19,347 nucleotides of DNA from Prevotella sp. (lineage in GTDB: Bacteria; Bacteroidota; Bacteroidia; Bacteroidales; Bacteroidaceae). Below, piece after piece: positions 12,682-19,347 of this stretch. Position numbers and translations under genes: made by a program. Each line of letters starts with the position of its first letter. Position 1 is the first letter of the stretch. The stretch is from assembly GCA_024681875.1 (NCBI GenBank), contig JAILAA010000120.1, positions 1-19,347 of the forward strand, given 5' to 3'. A model generated the notes under the pieces. The model ran no database searches. It saw only the letters and a list, made by a program, of their open reading frames with translations, and was not told where the DNA came from.

Positions 12682-15600
12682 ATGGCAAAATGTAAACTTC
12701 AAACACCAGAAAAGTTGCAAAAAGAATTTTATTCGCAGCAGGGGCTTTACCAAAGCCAATATGAGCACGATGCTTGCGGTGTGGGAATGGTAGTGAACAT
12801 CCACGGCGGAAAGAGTCACGAACTGGTGGACAACGCTCTGAAGGTGCTGGAAAACATGGAACATCGCGGAGCTGAGACTCGCGACAAGACTGGCGACGGA
12901 GCCGGTATCATGGTACAGATTCCGCACGAGTTTATCCTATTGCAGGGCATCCCCGTGCCCGAGAAAGGTAAGTATGGTACGGGACTGGTATTCCTGCCAA
13001 AAGACGAGAAGGCGCAGCAGGACATTCTCTCGGTGATGATCGAGGAGATTGAGCGCGAGGGGCTCACGCTGATGCACCTTCGCACTGTGCCCACCAACCC
13101 AGAGGTGCTGGGTGCGGCTGCCCGTGAGGTGGAGCCCGACATCAAGCAGATGTTTATTAAAAGCCTCACCCCCGACCCCTCTCTCGGAGGAGAGGGGAGT
13201 AATTACCTACAAGACGAAGAGGCTGCGCTCAATAAAAAATTGTATATAATAAGGAAAAGAATAGAGAATAGAGTAGAGGCATTAGCAAAACTATCTACTC
13301 CCCTCTCCTCCGAGAGAGGGGTCGGGGGTGAGGCTTTTGAGTCTTTTTATATTTGCTCCCTCTCCACTAAGAATATTATTTATAAGGGAATGTTGACCAG
13401 TGGACAGTTGCGTCGTTATTTCCCTGACCTGTCGAACGATTACTTTACAAGCGGACTGGCGCTGGTGCACTCAAGATTCTCAACCAACACATTCCCGAAA
13501 TGGAAACTGGCCCAGCCCTTCCGCTTGTTGGCCCACAACGGCGAGATCAACACCATTCGCGGCAACCGCGGTTGGATGAAGGCTCGCGAGAGCGTAATGA
13601 CCATTGACCATTCACCATTGACCATTGAACAATCTTCTAACGCGCAGCCAATGGCCAATGGTCAATGTTCAATGTTCAATCGAAAGGACGTTTGCCCCAT
13701 CGTGCAGGAGGGCATGAGCGACTCGGCCAGCTTGGACAATGTGTTCGAGTTCCTGATGCTGAGCGGACTCTCATTGCCACAGGCCATGGCCATCCTGGTA
13801 CCTGAGAGCTTCAACGACAAGAATCCTATTTCTGAGGACCTGAAGGCCTTCTACGAGTATCACTCTATCCTGATGGAGCCTTGGGACGGCCCTGCTGCGC
13901 TACTGTTCTCTGATGGTCGCTACGCAGGCGGAATGCTCGACAGAAACGGACTGCGCCCCAGCCGTTATACGATTACAAAACAGGGTATGATGGTGGTGGC
14001 CAGCGAGGTTGGCGTGATGGACTTTGAGCCAGGCGACGTAGTGAGCAAAGGCCGCCTGCAGCCCGGTAAGATTCTGCTCATCGACACGCAGGAAGGCAAG
14101 ATTTACTACGACGGCGAGATCAAGGAACAGCTGGCTAAGGCGCATCCCTACCGCGAGTGGCTGAACGAGAACCGTGTGCAGTTAGAAAAGCTGAAGAGCG
14201 GTCGTAAGGTTGACAACTCAGTGAGCAACTTCGAGCAGAAACTCGTAATCTTCGGCTTCGGCCAGGAGGATATCGACAAGACCATCATCCCCATGGCAAC
14301 AGCCGGTCAGGAGCCCGTGGCTGCGATGGGTAATGACACGCCGCTGGCAGTCATCTCAGACCGTCCACAGATACTGTTCAACTACTTCCGTCAGCAGTTT
14401 GCGCAGGTGACCAACCCTGCCATCGACCCCATCCGCGAGGAGTTGGTGATGAGCCTGACGGAGTACATCGGCGCCGTAGGCACCAACATCCTGACGCCCG
14501 ATGCCTCGAACTGCAAGATGGTTCGCCTGCCACAACCCGTATTGACCAACACACAACTCGATATATTATGTAATATTAGGTATAAGGGATTCAAGACCAT
14601 AAAACTGCCGATGACCTTCAGACCCACCATCGACAGACCCACCCCCCAGCCGAGGGAGGGGAGTGATTACCTTTCAAGTGCAGAAGAAGGATTGCGTTTG
14701 GCTCTTGATAAACTTTGTAAGGATGCAGAACAGGCAGTAGATAATGGTTACAACTATATTATATTGACAGATAAGATTGATGATGCAGAGGTATTTACTC
14801 CCCTCCCTCACAGGGAGGGGCAAGGGGGTAAGTCTTTCTATATCCCATCACTGTTGGCCGTATCAGCCGTTCACCACTATCTGATCAGCGTGGGCAAGCG
14901 TGTGCAGACGGCCTTGATTGTGGAGAGCGGAGAGATCCGCGAGACCATGCACGCCGCCCTGTTGCTAGGCTATGGTGCCAGCGCCCTGTGCCCGTACATG
15001 ACATTCGCCATCCTCGACGACCTCGTGAAGAAAGGAAAGATTCAGGAGGAGTATGCCACTGCCGAGAAAAACTACATCAAGGCCGTGGATAAGGGCCTGA
15101 AGAAGATTATGTCGAAGATGGGTATCTCGACCATCCGCAGCTATCGCGGTGCGAAGATTTTTGAGAGCATCGGCCTGAGCGAAGACCTGCTGAGAAGATA
15201 TTTTGGCACAGAGGTGAGCACCATTGGCGGTGTAGGGCTGAAGGAGATTGCGAGGGATCAGATAGCCATGCAGACCCACCCCCAACCCCTCCCTGTGAGG
15301 GAGGGGAATGGTTACCTGCCTAACCACGGACAATTTTCATGGAGGAAAGATGGAATCAAGCACGCCTGGAATCCTGAGACCATAGCCAAACTGCAAATCG
15401 CCTGTAGGACAGGCAACTATGAAATGTTTAAGGAGTGGGCTAAGTCGGTGGATGAAAAGGAATCGCCAATATTCCTGCGTGATTTTCTCCGCTTCAAGAA
15501 GGTATCTACTCCCCTCTCTCACAGAGAGGGGCAAGGGGGAGAGTCTGTAGAGCCTGTGGAGAGCATCGTGAAACACTTCGTTACGGGTGCTATGTCGTTT

Positions 15601-17484
15601 GGCGCCCTGAGCATCGAGGCCCACGAGGCACTGGCACTCGCCATGAATAAACTGGGAGCACGCAGCAATACGGGTGAAGGCGGTGAAGACAATGCCCGCT
15701 ATCACACTGAGGTGGATGGCGTGTCTCTGTCGAGTAAGACCAAACAGATAGCCAGCGGACGTTTTGGTGTGACTGCCGAATACCTTGTGAATGCTGAGGA
15801 GATACAGATCAAGGTGGCACAGGGTGCCAAGCCTGGTGAGGGCGGACAGCTGCCCGGATTCAAGGTCAACGAGATCATCGCCAAGACGCGCAACGCCATC
15901 CCTGGCATCTCGCTTATCTCGCCCCCACCCCATCACGACATCTACTCGATTGAGGACCTGGCTCAGCTCATCTTCGACCTGAAGAATATCAACCCAACGG
16001 CTGCCGTCAGCGTGAAACTGGTGGCCGAGAGTGGCGTGGGAACCATTGCCGCTGGTGTGGCCAAGGCCAAGGCCGACCTCATCGTCATCAGCGGCGCCGA
16101 GGGTGGTACGGGGGCCAGCCCTGCCTCAAGTATGCGCTTCGCAGGAATCTCGCCTGAGATTGGCCTGGCAGAGACCCAGCAGACGCTGGTGATCAACGGC
16201 CTGCGTAATCAGGTTCGCCTGCAGACCGACGGTCAGCTGAAGACGGCCAAGGACGTGATCATCATGGCCATGCTGGGCGCCGACGAGTTCTCGTTTGGTA
16301 CACTGCCACTGATTGTGCTGGGCTGTGTGATGATGCGCAAGTGTAATACCAATACATGTCCTATGGGTGTGGCAACCCAGAACCCTGAGCTGCGCAAGCA
16401 CTTTCAGGGTCGCTCGGAATACGTTGTCAACTTCTTCACCTTCCTGGCCGAGCAGGTGCGCGAGTACCTCAGCGAGATAGGTGTTCACAGCCTGAAGGAG
16501 ATTATCGGTCACACTGAACTGATAGAGGTAGATACCACCAACGCTACTGACAAGCAGAAGACCATCGACTTTGCCCGTCTGCTGCACAAGCCGGAAACAG
16601 ACAAGGCGCTCTATTGGGATCGTGGCGCTTTCACCAAGGTCTCTGGCGTGAAGGATGAAGAGATTATCCGTGCAGCCCAGAAGGCCATCGACAACCAAGA
16701 AGAGGTGTCGCTTGACTATGCCATCAAGAATACGGATCGGGCCGTTACCACCATGCTCAGTGGCGTCATCGCCAAGAAATATGGCGAGGCTGGTCTGCCT
16801 GATAGCACGATCAACATTAAGTTCAAGGGTTCTGCAGGTCAATCGTTTGGTGCTTTTGCCGTGAGTGGTTTGAACCTGAAGCTCGAGGGCGAGTGCAACG
16901 ACTACTTCGGCAAGGGTTTGAGTGGCGGTCGCATCAGCATACTCCCACCGGCCCGTAGAAGTGACGATTTCAAAGCCGAGGAGAACATCATCGCCGGCAA
17001 CACTGGTCTCTATGGCGCCACCTCTGGCGAGCTGTACATCAACGGTAAAGTCGGTGAGCGCTTCGGCGTGCGCAACAGCGGCGCCATCGCCGTCATCGAG
17101 GGCGCCGGCGACCACTGCTGCGAATACATGACCGGCGGACGCGTCGTCGTGCTCGGCAAGACCGGACGCAACTTCGCCGCAGGCATGTCGGGCGGCGTGG
17201 CCTACGTCTACGACCCTGACCACACCTTCGACTACTTCTGCAACATGGACATGGTTGAAATCAACCTGGTCGAGGACAGCATCTCGCGCAAGGAATTGCT
17301 CGAGCTCATCCGTCAGCACTATCTGCATACGGGCAGCGCGCTGGCCGGACGTATGCTCGACAACTGGCAGCACTACATCGAGGACTTCATCCAGGTCGTC
17401 CCCATCGAGTACAAGCGCGTGCTGCAGGAGGAGCAGAACAAGAAGCTTCAAGAGAAAATTGCAAACATCCAAAGAGACTACTAA
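12682..17484 (+). CDS. gltB: Glutamate synthase large subunit
   Basis: A 1600-residue glutamate synthase alpha subunit (usual length about 1480-1520), making glutamate from glutamine and 2-oxoglutarate. A 31-residue propeptide precedes Cys32 (HDACGVG), the class II glutaminase nucleophile. HNGEINTIRGNRGW marks the glutaminase domain. The FMN-binding synthase domain starts near residue 966 (TGAMSFGALSIEAHEAL). The 3Fe-4S ligands are Cys1215, Cys1221, Cys1226 (CVMMRKCNTNTC), and the C-terminal GXGXG domain contains GLSGGRISI. The start at 12682 was chosen because the promoter overlaps the frame upstream. Seven in-frame repeat insertions explain the extra length: six palindromic elements at residues about 160-175, 204-219, 652-663, 704-718, 864-879 and 941-955, and an IDHSPL-type insert at 307-333. 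All are outside the catalytic motifs. gltD follows after 77 bp. Confidence 0.96.
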   Translation: MAKCKLQTPEKLQKEFYSQQGLYQSQYEHDACGVGMVVNIHGGKSHELVDNALKVLENMEHRGAETRDKTGDGAGIMVQIPHEFILLQGIPVPEKGKYGTGLVFLPKDEKAQQDILSVMIEEIEREGLTLMHLRTVPTNPEVLGAAAREVEPDIKQMFIKSLTPDPSLGGEGSNYLQDEEAALNKKLYIIRKRIENRVEALAKLSTPLSSERGVGGEAFESFYICSLSTKNIIYKGMLTSGQLRRYFPDLSNDYFTSGLALVHSRFSTNTFPKWKLAQPFRLLAHNGEINTIRGNRGWMKARESVMTIDHSPLTIEQSSNAQPMANGQCSMFNRKDVCPIVQEGMSDSASLDNVFEFLMLSGLSLPQAMAILVPESFNDKNPISEDLKAFYEYHSILMEPWDGPAALLFSDGRYAGGMLDRNGLRPSRYTITKQGMMVVASEVGVMDFEPGDVVSKGRLQPGKILLIDTQEGKIYYDGEIKEQLAKAHPYREWLNENRVQLEKLKSGRKVDNSVSNFEQKLVIFGFGQEDIDKTIIPMATAGQEPVAAMGNDTPLAVISDRPQILFNYFRQQFAQVTNPAIDPIREELVMSLTEYIGAVGTNILTPDASNCKMVRLPQPVLTNTQLDILCNIRYKGFKTIKLPMTFRPTIDRPTPQPREGSDYLSSAEEGLRLALDKLCKDAEQAVDNGYNYIILTDKIDDAEVFTPLPHREGQGGKSFYIPSLLAVSAVHHYLISVGKRVQTALIVESGEIRETMHAALLLGYGASALCPYMTFAILDDLVKKGKIQEEYATAEKNYIKAVDKGLKKIMSKMGISTIRSYRGAKIFESIGLSEDLLRRYFGTEVSTIGGVGLKEIARDQIAMQTHPQPLPVREGNGYLPNHGQFSWRKDGIKHAWNPETIAKLQIACRTGNYEMFKEWAKSVDEKESPIFLRDFLRFKKVSTPLSHREGQGGESVEPVESIVKHFVTGAMSFGALSIEAHEALALAMNKLGARSNTGEGGEDNARYHTEVDGVSLSSKTKQIASGRFGVTAEYLVNAEEIQIKVAQGAKPGEGGQLPGFKVNEIIAKTRNAIPGISLISPPPHHDIYSIEDLAQLIFDLKNINPTAAVSVKLVAESGVGTIAAGVAKAKADLIVISGAEGGTGASPASSMRFAGISPEIGLAETQQTLVINGLRNQVRLQTDGQLKTAKDVIIMAMLGADEFSFGTLPLIVLGCVMMRKCNTNTCPMGVATQNPELRKHFQGRSEYVVNFFTFLAEQVREYLSEIGVHSLKEIIGHTELIEVDTTNATDKQKTIDFARLLHKPETDKALYWDRGAFTKVSGVKDEEIIRAAQKAIDNQEEVSLDYAIKNTDRAVTTMLSGVIAKKYGEAGLPDSTINIKFKGSAGQSFGAFAVSGLNLKLEGECNDYFGKGLSGGRISILPPARRSDDFKAEENIIAGNTGLYGATSGELYINGKVGERFGVRNSGAIAVIEGAGDHCCEYMTGGRVVVLGKTGRNFAAGMSGGVAYVYDPDHTFDYFCNMDMVEINLVEDSISRKELLELIRQHYLHTGSALAGRMLDNWQHYIEDFIQVVPIEYKRVLQEEQNKKLQEKIANIQRDY
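13161..13336. repeat. Inverted pair with perfect 40-bp arms in gltB
   Basis: The copies are 13161-13206 and 13292-13336, inverted. The arms 13161-13200 and 13297-13336 are exact reverse complements over 40 bases. They encode SLTPDPSLGGEGSNYL and LSTPLSSERGVGGEA. Between them lies normal GltB sequence (LNKKLYIIRKRIENR). Confidence 0.97.
13600..13680. repeat. IDHSPL-type repeat in gltB
   Basis: ACCATTGACCATTCACCATTG words, then GCGCAGCCAATG, then inverted words (CAATGGTCAATGTTCAAT), together a loose palindrome. It encodes TIDHSPLTIEQSSNAQPMAN and adjoining residues, inserted between the conserved GNRGWMKARESV and CPIVQEGMSDSASLDN. The sister copy is in purF (7979-8036). Confidence 0.9.
14635..14835. 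repeat. Inverted pair in gltB, one member shortened
   Basis: The copies are 14635-14670 and 14791-14835. They encode RPTPQPREGSDYL and FTPLPHREGQGGKS and flank ordinary GltB sequence. The first copy lacks 9 bases relative to its relatives, removing the left half of the hairpin tip but keeping the reading frame. Confidence 0.93.
15272..15546. repeat. Inverted pair in gltB with compensatory tips
   Basis: The copies are 15272-15316 and 15502-15546, 185 bp apart. They encode THPQPLPVREGNGYL and STPLSHREGQGGES. The tips are CCTCCCTGTGAGGGAGG and CCTCTCTGTGAGAGAGG: both sides of the stem have changed together, so each hairpin stays fully paired. The DNA between them encodes normal GltB (KHAWNPETIAKLQIACRTG). 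Confidence 0.95.
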
Positions 17485-17643
17485 AGCCTCACCCCCAGCC
17501 CCTCTCCAAAGGGCGAGGGGAGTAGATAGACTTTAAAACAGAAAATAAAAGATAAGAAATCATGAAAGATATAATAGACCAAAATATGACTGCAAGTGTT
17601 ATCACTCCCCTCTCCAATCGGAGAGGGGTCGGGGGTGAGGCTT
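17484..17643. repeat. Inverted pair spanning the gltB-gltD junction
   Basis: The copies are 17484-17529 and 17597-17643, in opposite orientation, 67 bp apart. The first begins on the last base of the gltB stop codon. The second lies inside gltD and encodes VITPLSNRRGVGGEA. The gltD start codon (17562) is in the loop between them, so the arms could fold the start region into a hairpin loop in the mRNA. Confidence 0.95.
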
Positions 17644-18977
17644 CTTTTCTCACTATACACCGCCAGGAGGCGGGATACCGTCCTATTCACGATAGAATCC
17701 ACGACTTTGGCGAGGTAGAGCAGACGCTCAACACCCGCGATCGCAAACTGCAGGCAAGTCGCTGCATGGACTGCGGCGTGCCCTTCTGCCATTGGGCCTG
17801 TCCGTTAGGCAACAAGGCCCCTGAGTGGAACGATGCCCTGTACCGCGGCGACTGGGAGCTGGCCTACCGCCTTCTCAACAGCACCAACCCCTTCCCAGAG
17901 TTCACTGGCCGCATCTGTCCCGCCCTGTGCGAGAAGGCCTGTGTGCTGAACCGTTTTAACCATGAGCCGACGACGAACCGCGAGGACGAGTGCGCCATCA
18001 CTGAGATGGCTTTTCAGGAGGGTTTCATCCAGCCCAAGACCGACATCGTGCGCAATGGTAAGAAGGTGGCAGTGATTGGTGCCGGTCCTGCCGGGCTGGC
18101 TGCTGCCAACGACCTGAACCTGATGGGCTATCAGGTTACCGTATATGAGAAGAACGAGGCTGCCGGCGGCTTGCTCCGCTATGGTATTCCTAATTTCAAG
18201 CTCAACAAGGCCATCATCGACCGTCGAATCAAGTTGTTGGAGGCGGAAGGTATAGTATTTATGTATAATCAGGCTATCGATGATCCTGCATCTCTTGCAT
18301 CAGATTTCGATGCCGTAGTCCTCTCAACAGGTACGCCTACTGCCAGAGATTTGAAGGCTCCTGGCCGCGAATTGCAGGGCGTCCACTTCGCCCTCGAGCT
18401 CCTCTCTCAGCAGAACCGTGTGCTGGCAGGCATCGAGTTCAGCAAAGATGAACGCATCACAGCTAAAGGCAAGGACGTGCTTGTGATTGGCGGTGGCGAT
18501 ACTGGTTCAGATTGTATTGGTACAGCCCATCGTCAGGGCTGCAAGAGCGTGACTCAGATTGAGATTATGCCTAAGCCCGTTGAAGGCCCCGACGACCCGC
18601 AGAACCCCTGGCCCAACTGGCCGCGTACCCTCAAGACCACCTCAAGCCACGAAGAAGGCTGCACGCGTCGCTGGAACATCAACACCCTGGAATTCTTAGG
18701 CGAAAATGGCAAGCTGACAGGTGTAAAGGTTCAGGAGATTGACTGGAAGCCCAACCCAGAGGGCGGCCGCCCCATCATGGTTGAGAAGGGCAAGCCCGAA
18801 ATCATCAAGGCCGAACTCGTCCTCCTAGCCATGGGATTCCTGAAGCCAGAGCATCTTAAGTACCCCAAGAACGTCTTCGTTTGTGGCGACTCTGCCAATG
18901 GTGCTAGCCTCGTAGTTCGCGCCATGGCCAGCGGCAAGCAGACCGCCCAGAAAGTCGCTTCTTTCCTACAGGACTAG
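17562..18977 (+). CDS. gltD: Glutamate synthase small subunit
   Basis: A 471-residue NADPH-dependent beta subunit of glutamate synthase, which passes electrons to GltB. The N-terminal 4Fe-4S region has CMDCGVPFCHWACP (Cys68, 71, 76, 80) and CPALCEKAC (Cys119, 123, 127). The FAD-binding motif is VIGAGPAGLAAAN (171-183), the NADPH-binding motif VIGGGDTGSDC (308-318), and the C-terminus has the flavin contact GDSANGASLVV. Residues about 12-27 come from a palindromic element, so the start of the protein (MKDIIDQNMTASVITPL...) differs from that of ordinary GltD, where a few residues lead straight into FLTIHRQEAGYRP. It lies 77 bp after gltB and is probably translated from the same mRNA. No terminator is clear downstream. 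Confidence 0.95.
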   Translation: MKDIIDQNMTASVITPLSNRRGVGGEASFLTIHRQEAGYRPIHDRIHDFGEVEQTLNTRDRKLQASRCMDCGVPFCHWACPLGNKAPEWNDALYRGDWELAYRLLNSTNPFPEFTGRICPALCEKACVLNRFNHEPTTNREDECAITEMAFQEGFIQPKTDIVRNGKKVAVIGAGPAGLAAANDLNLMGYQVTVYEKNEAAGGLLRYGIPNFKLNKAIIDRRIKLLEAEGIVFMYNQAIDDPASLASDFDAVVLSTGTPTARDLKAPGRELQGVHFALELLSQQNRVLAGIEFSKDERITAKGKDVLVIGGGDTGSDCIGTAHRQGCKSVTQIEIMPKPVEGPDDPQNPWPNWPRTLKTTSSHEEGCTRRWNINTLEFLGENGKLTGVKVQEIDWKPNPEGGRPIMVEKGKPEIIKAELVLLAMGFLKPEHLKYPKNVFVCGDSANGASLVVRAMASGKQTAQKVASFLQD

Positions 18978-19021
18978 TAAAGGAGCTAACTGGTGCCTCG
19001 TCATTGTTGGCATTGAAATGC

Positions 19022-19183
19022 TTACCATGCACAACTTGCGTCTCCGCCATTAGAGTCATAGCCCTCCAAACCTTCAATGTTTGTTGATGTCTTAGCGGGC
19101 GTTATGGGTGACCCACCCCCCAGGAGGCGGTCTACCTTAATCCTTACCACTTTGATGTCGGGCTGAATATACGTCTTTTTCAT
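19022..19183 (-). CDS. Small 53-residue peptide gene
   Basis: A short frame from ATG at 19183 to TAA at 19022, converging on gltD. The peptide begins MKKTYIQPDIKVVRIKVDRL, continues LGGGSPITPAK and ends GLEGYDSNGGDASCAW. A full Shine-Dalgarno sequence, AAGGAGG, lies 8 bases before the ATG (plus strand CCTCCTT, 19192-19198), which is rare in Bacteroidota and strongly supports translation. Short peptides starting MKK-Y-x-P-x-x-x-V are familiar in Prevotella and relatives, and I know of no established function. The LLGGGS segment looks like a double-glycine cleavage site, raising the possibility of an exported or modified peptide; that is inference only. Confidence 0.6.
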   Translation of the reverse strand: MKKTYIQPDIKVVRIKVDRLLGGGSPITPAKTSTNIEGLEGYDSNGGDASCAW

Positions 19184-19237
19184 TGCTGTATCCTCCTTAT
19201 TATTTTATTATTACTGTCCGCTAAACATAGACATCGT

Positions 19238-19271
19238 CATCCCAACTCTTTGTAACACTGGAGTTGGGATG
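19238..19271. repeat. Perfect 11-bp stem-loop upstream of the peptide gene
   Basis: CATCCCAACTC, a 12-nt loop, GAGTTGGGATG. No T run follows on either strand, so it is not a standard intrinsic terminator. On the minus strand it lies 55 bp upstream of the peptide start, in its leader or at the end of the gene before it. Confidence 0.6.
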
Positions 19272-19347
19272 AATTATTCCATGTGACAAGCCCCCTCTTC
19301 AGTTTTCTGAGTTGTGTGGTGGCGATTCTGCCGCTTCTTCTAGCATC

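Noticed and set aside
14619..14644. Direct repeat CAGACCCACC at 14619 and 14634 as a target-site duplication
   Set aside because: The word is part of the element's own start sequence, and no other copy shows a comparable duplication, so it is probably chance.
16126..17472. A 448-codon open frame on the strand opposite gltB
   Set aside because: It is a shadow of gltB, whose conserved motifs on the plus strand are unmistakable; long antisense frames are expected under its codon use.
4201..17643. CRISPR array or transposon ends
   Set aside because: The repeated units are not regularly spaced, occur in both orientations inside genes, and no cas or transposase gene is present.
19299..19347. C-terminal end of a minus-strand gene (…LEEAAESPPHNSEN)
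   Set aside because: Only 16 codons are visible, and another frame is equally open; too little to support a gene.

Overview
The window reads as a chromosomal segment from the Bacteroidota, most likely Prevotella or a close relative. The evidence is the promoter pattern TTTG-N19-22-TAnnTTTG found upstream of several genes, the general lack of Shine-Dalgarno sequences, and the character of the GltB, GltD, PurF and human-like CarB proteins. This is inference from recognised patterns; no database was searched.

Layout. Positions 1-408 hold dispersed and tandem repeats with no convincing gene. Minus strand, 2327 to 409: a probable three-gene sulfur operon (a Cys/Met-metabolism PLP enzyme, a DsrE-like protein, a TusA-like protein) with a strong promoter. 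Minus strand, 5415 to 2524: a carbamoyl-phosphate synthetase in which CarA is fused to only the N-terminal half of CarB, followed by a terminator hairpin. Minus strand, 7635 to 5710: an ArsR-type repressor, a small thioredoxin-like protein and an ArsP/YraQ-type permease, with three matching operator-like sites. Minus strand, 11407 to 7717: pyrG and purF. Positions 11408-12681 are a 1.27-kb intergenic region with a candidate structured RNA, recurring CAAAGTG motifs and the gltB promoter. Plus strand, 12682 to 18977: gltB and gltD (glutamate synthase). At the right end a 53-codon peptide gene lies on the minus strand.

How the genes work together. CarAB, PurF, PyrG and GltB are all glutamine amidotransferases, and GltD is the electron-supplying partner of GltB. 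The cluster links ammonia and glutamine assimilation to pyrimidine, purine and arginine precursor synthesis. The ArsR and sulfur modules look like separate units placed among them.

Main discovery. The large nitrogen genes are studded with in-frame copies of a palindromic element of about 46 bp (15 copies, plus a related pair in purF). It adds peptides of the type LTPDPSxxGEGS or STPLxxxxGxGGEA. Apart from one single copy the elements occur as inverted pairs in a fixed order, the two members belong to the same sequence subfamily, and in several cases the pair brackets ordinary host coding sequence. A second, unrelated in-frame repeat (peptide IDHSPL) is shared by purF and gltB. The CarA-CarB junction and the N-terminus of GltD are themselves made from the palindromic element.
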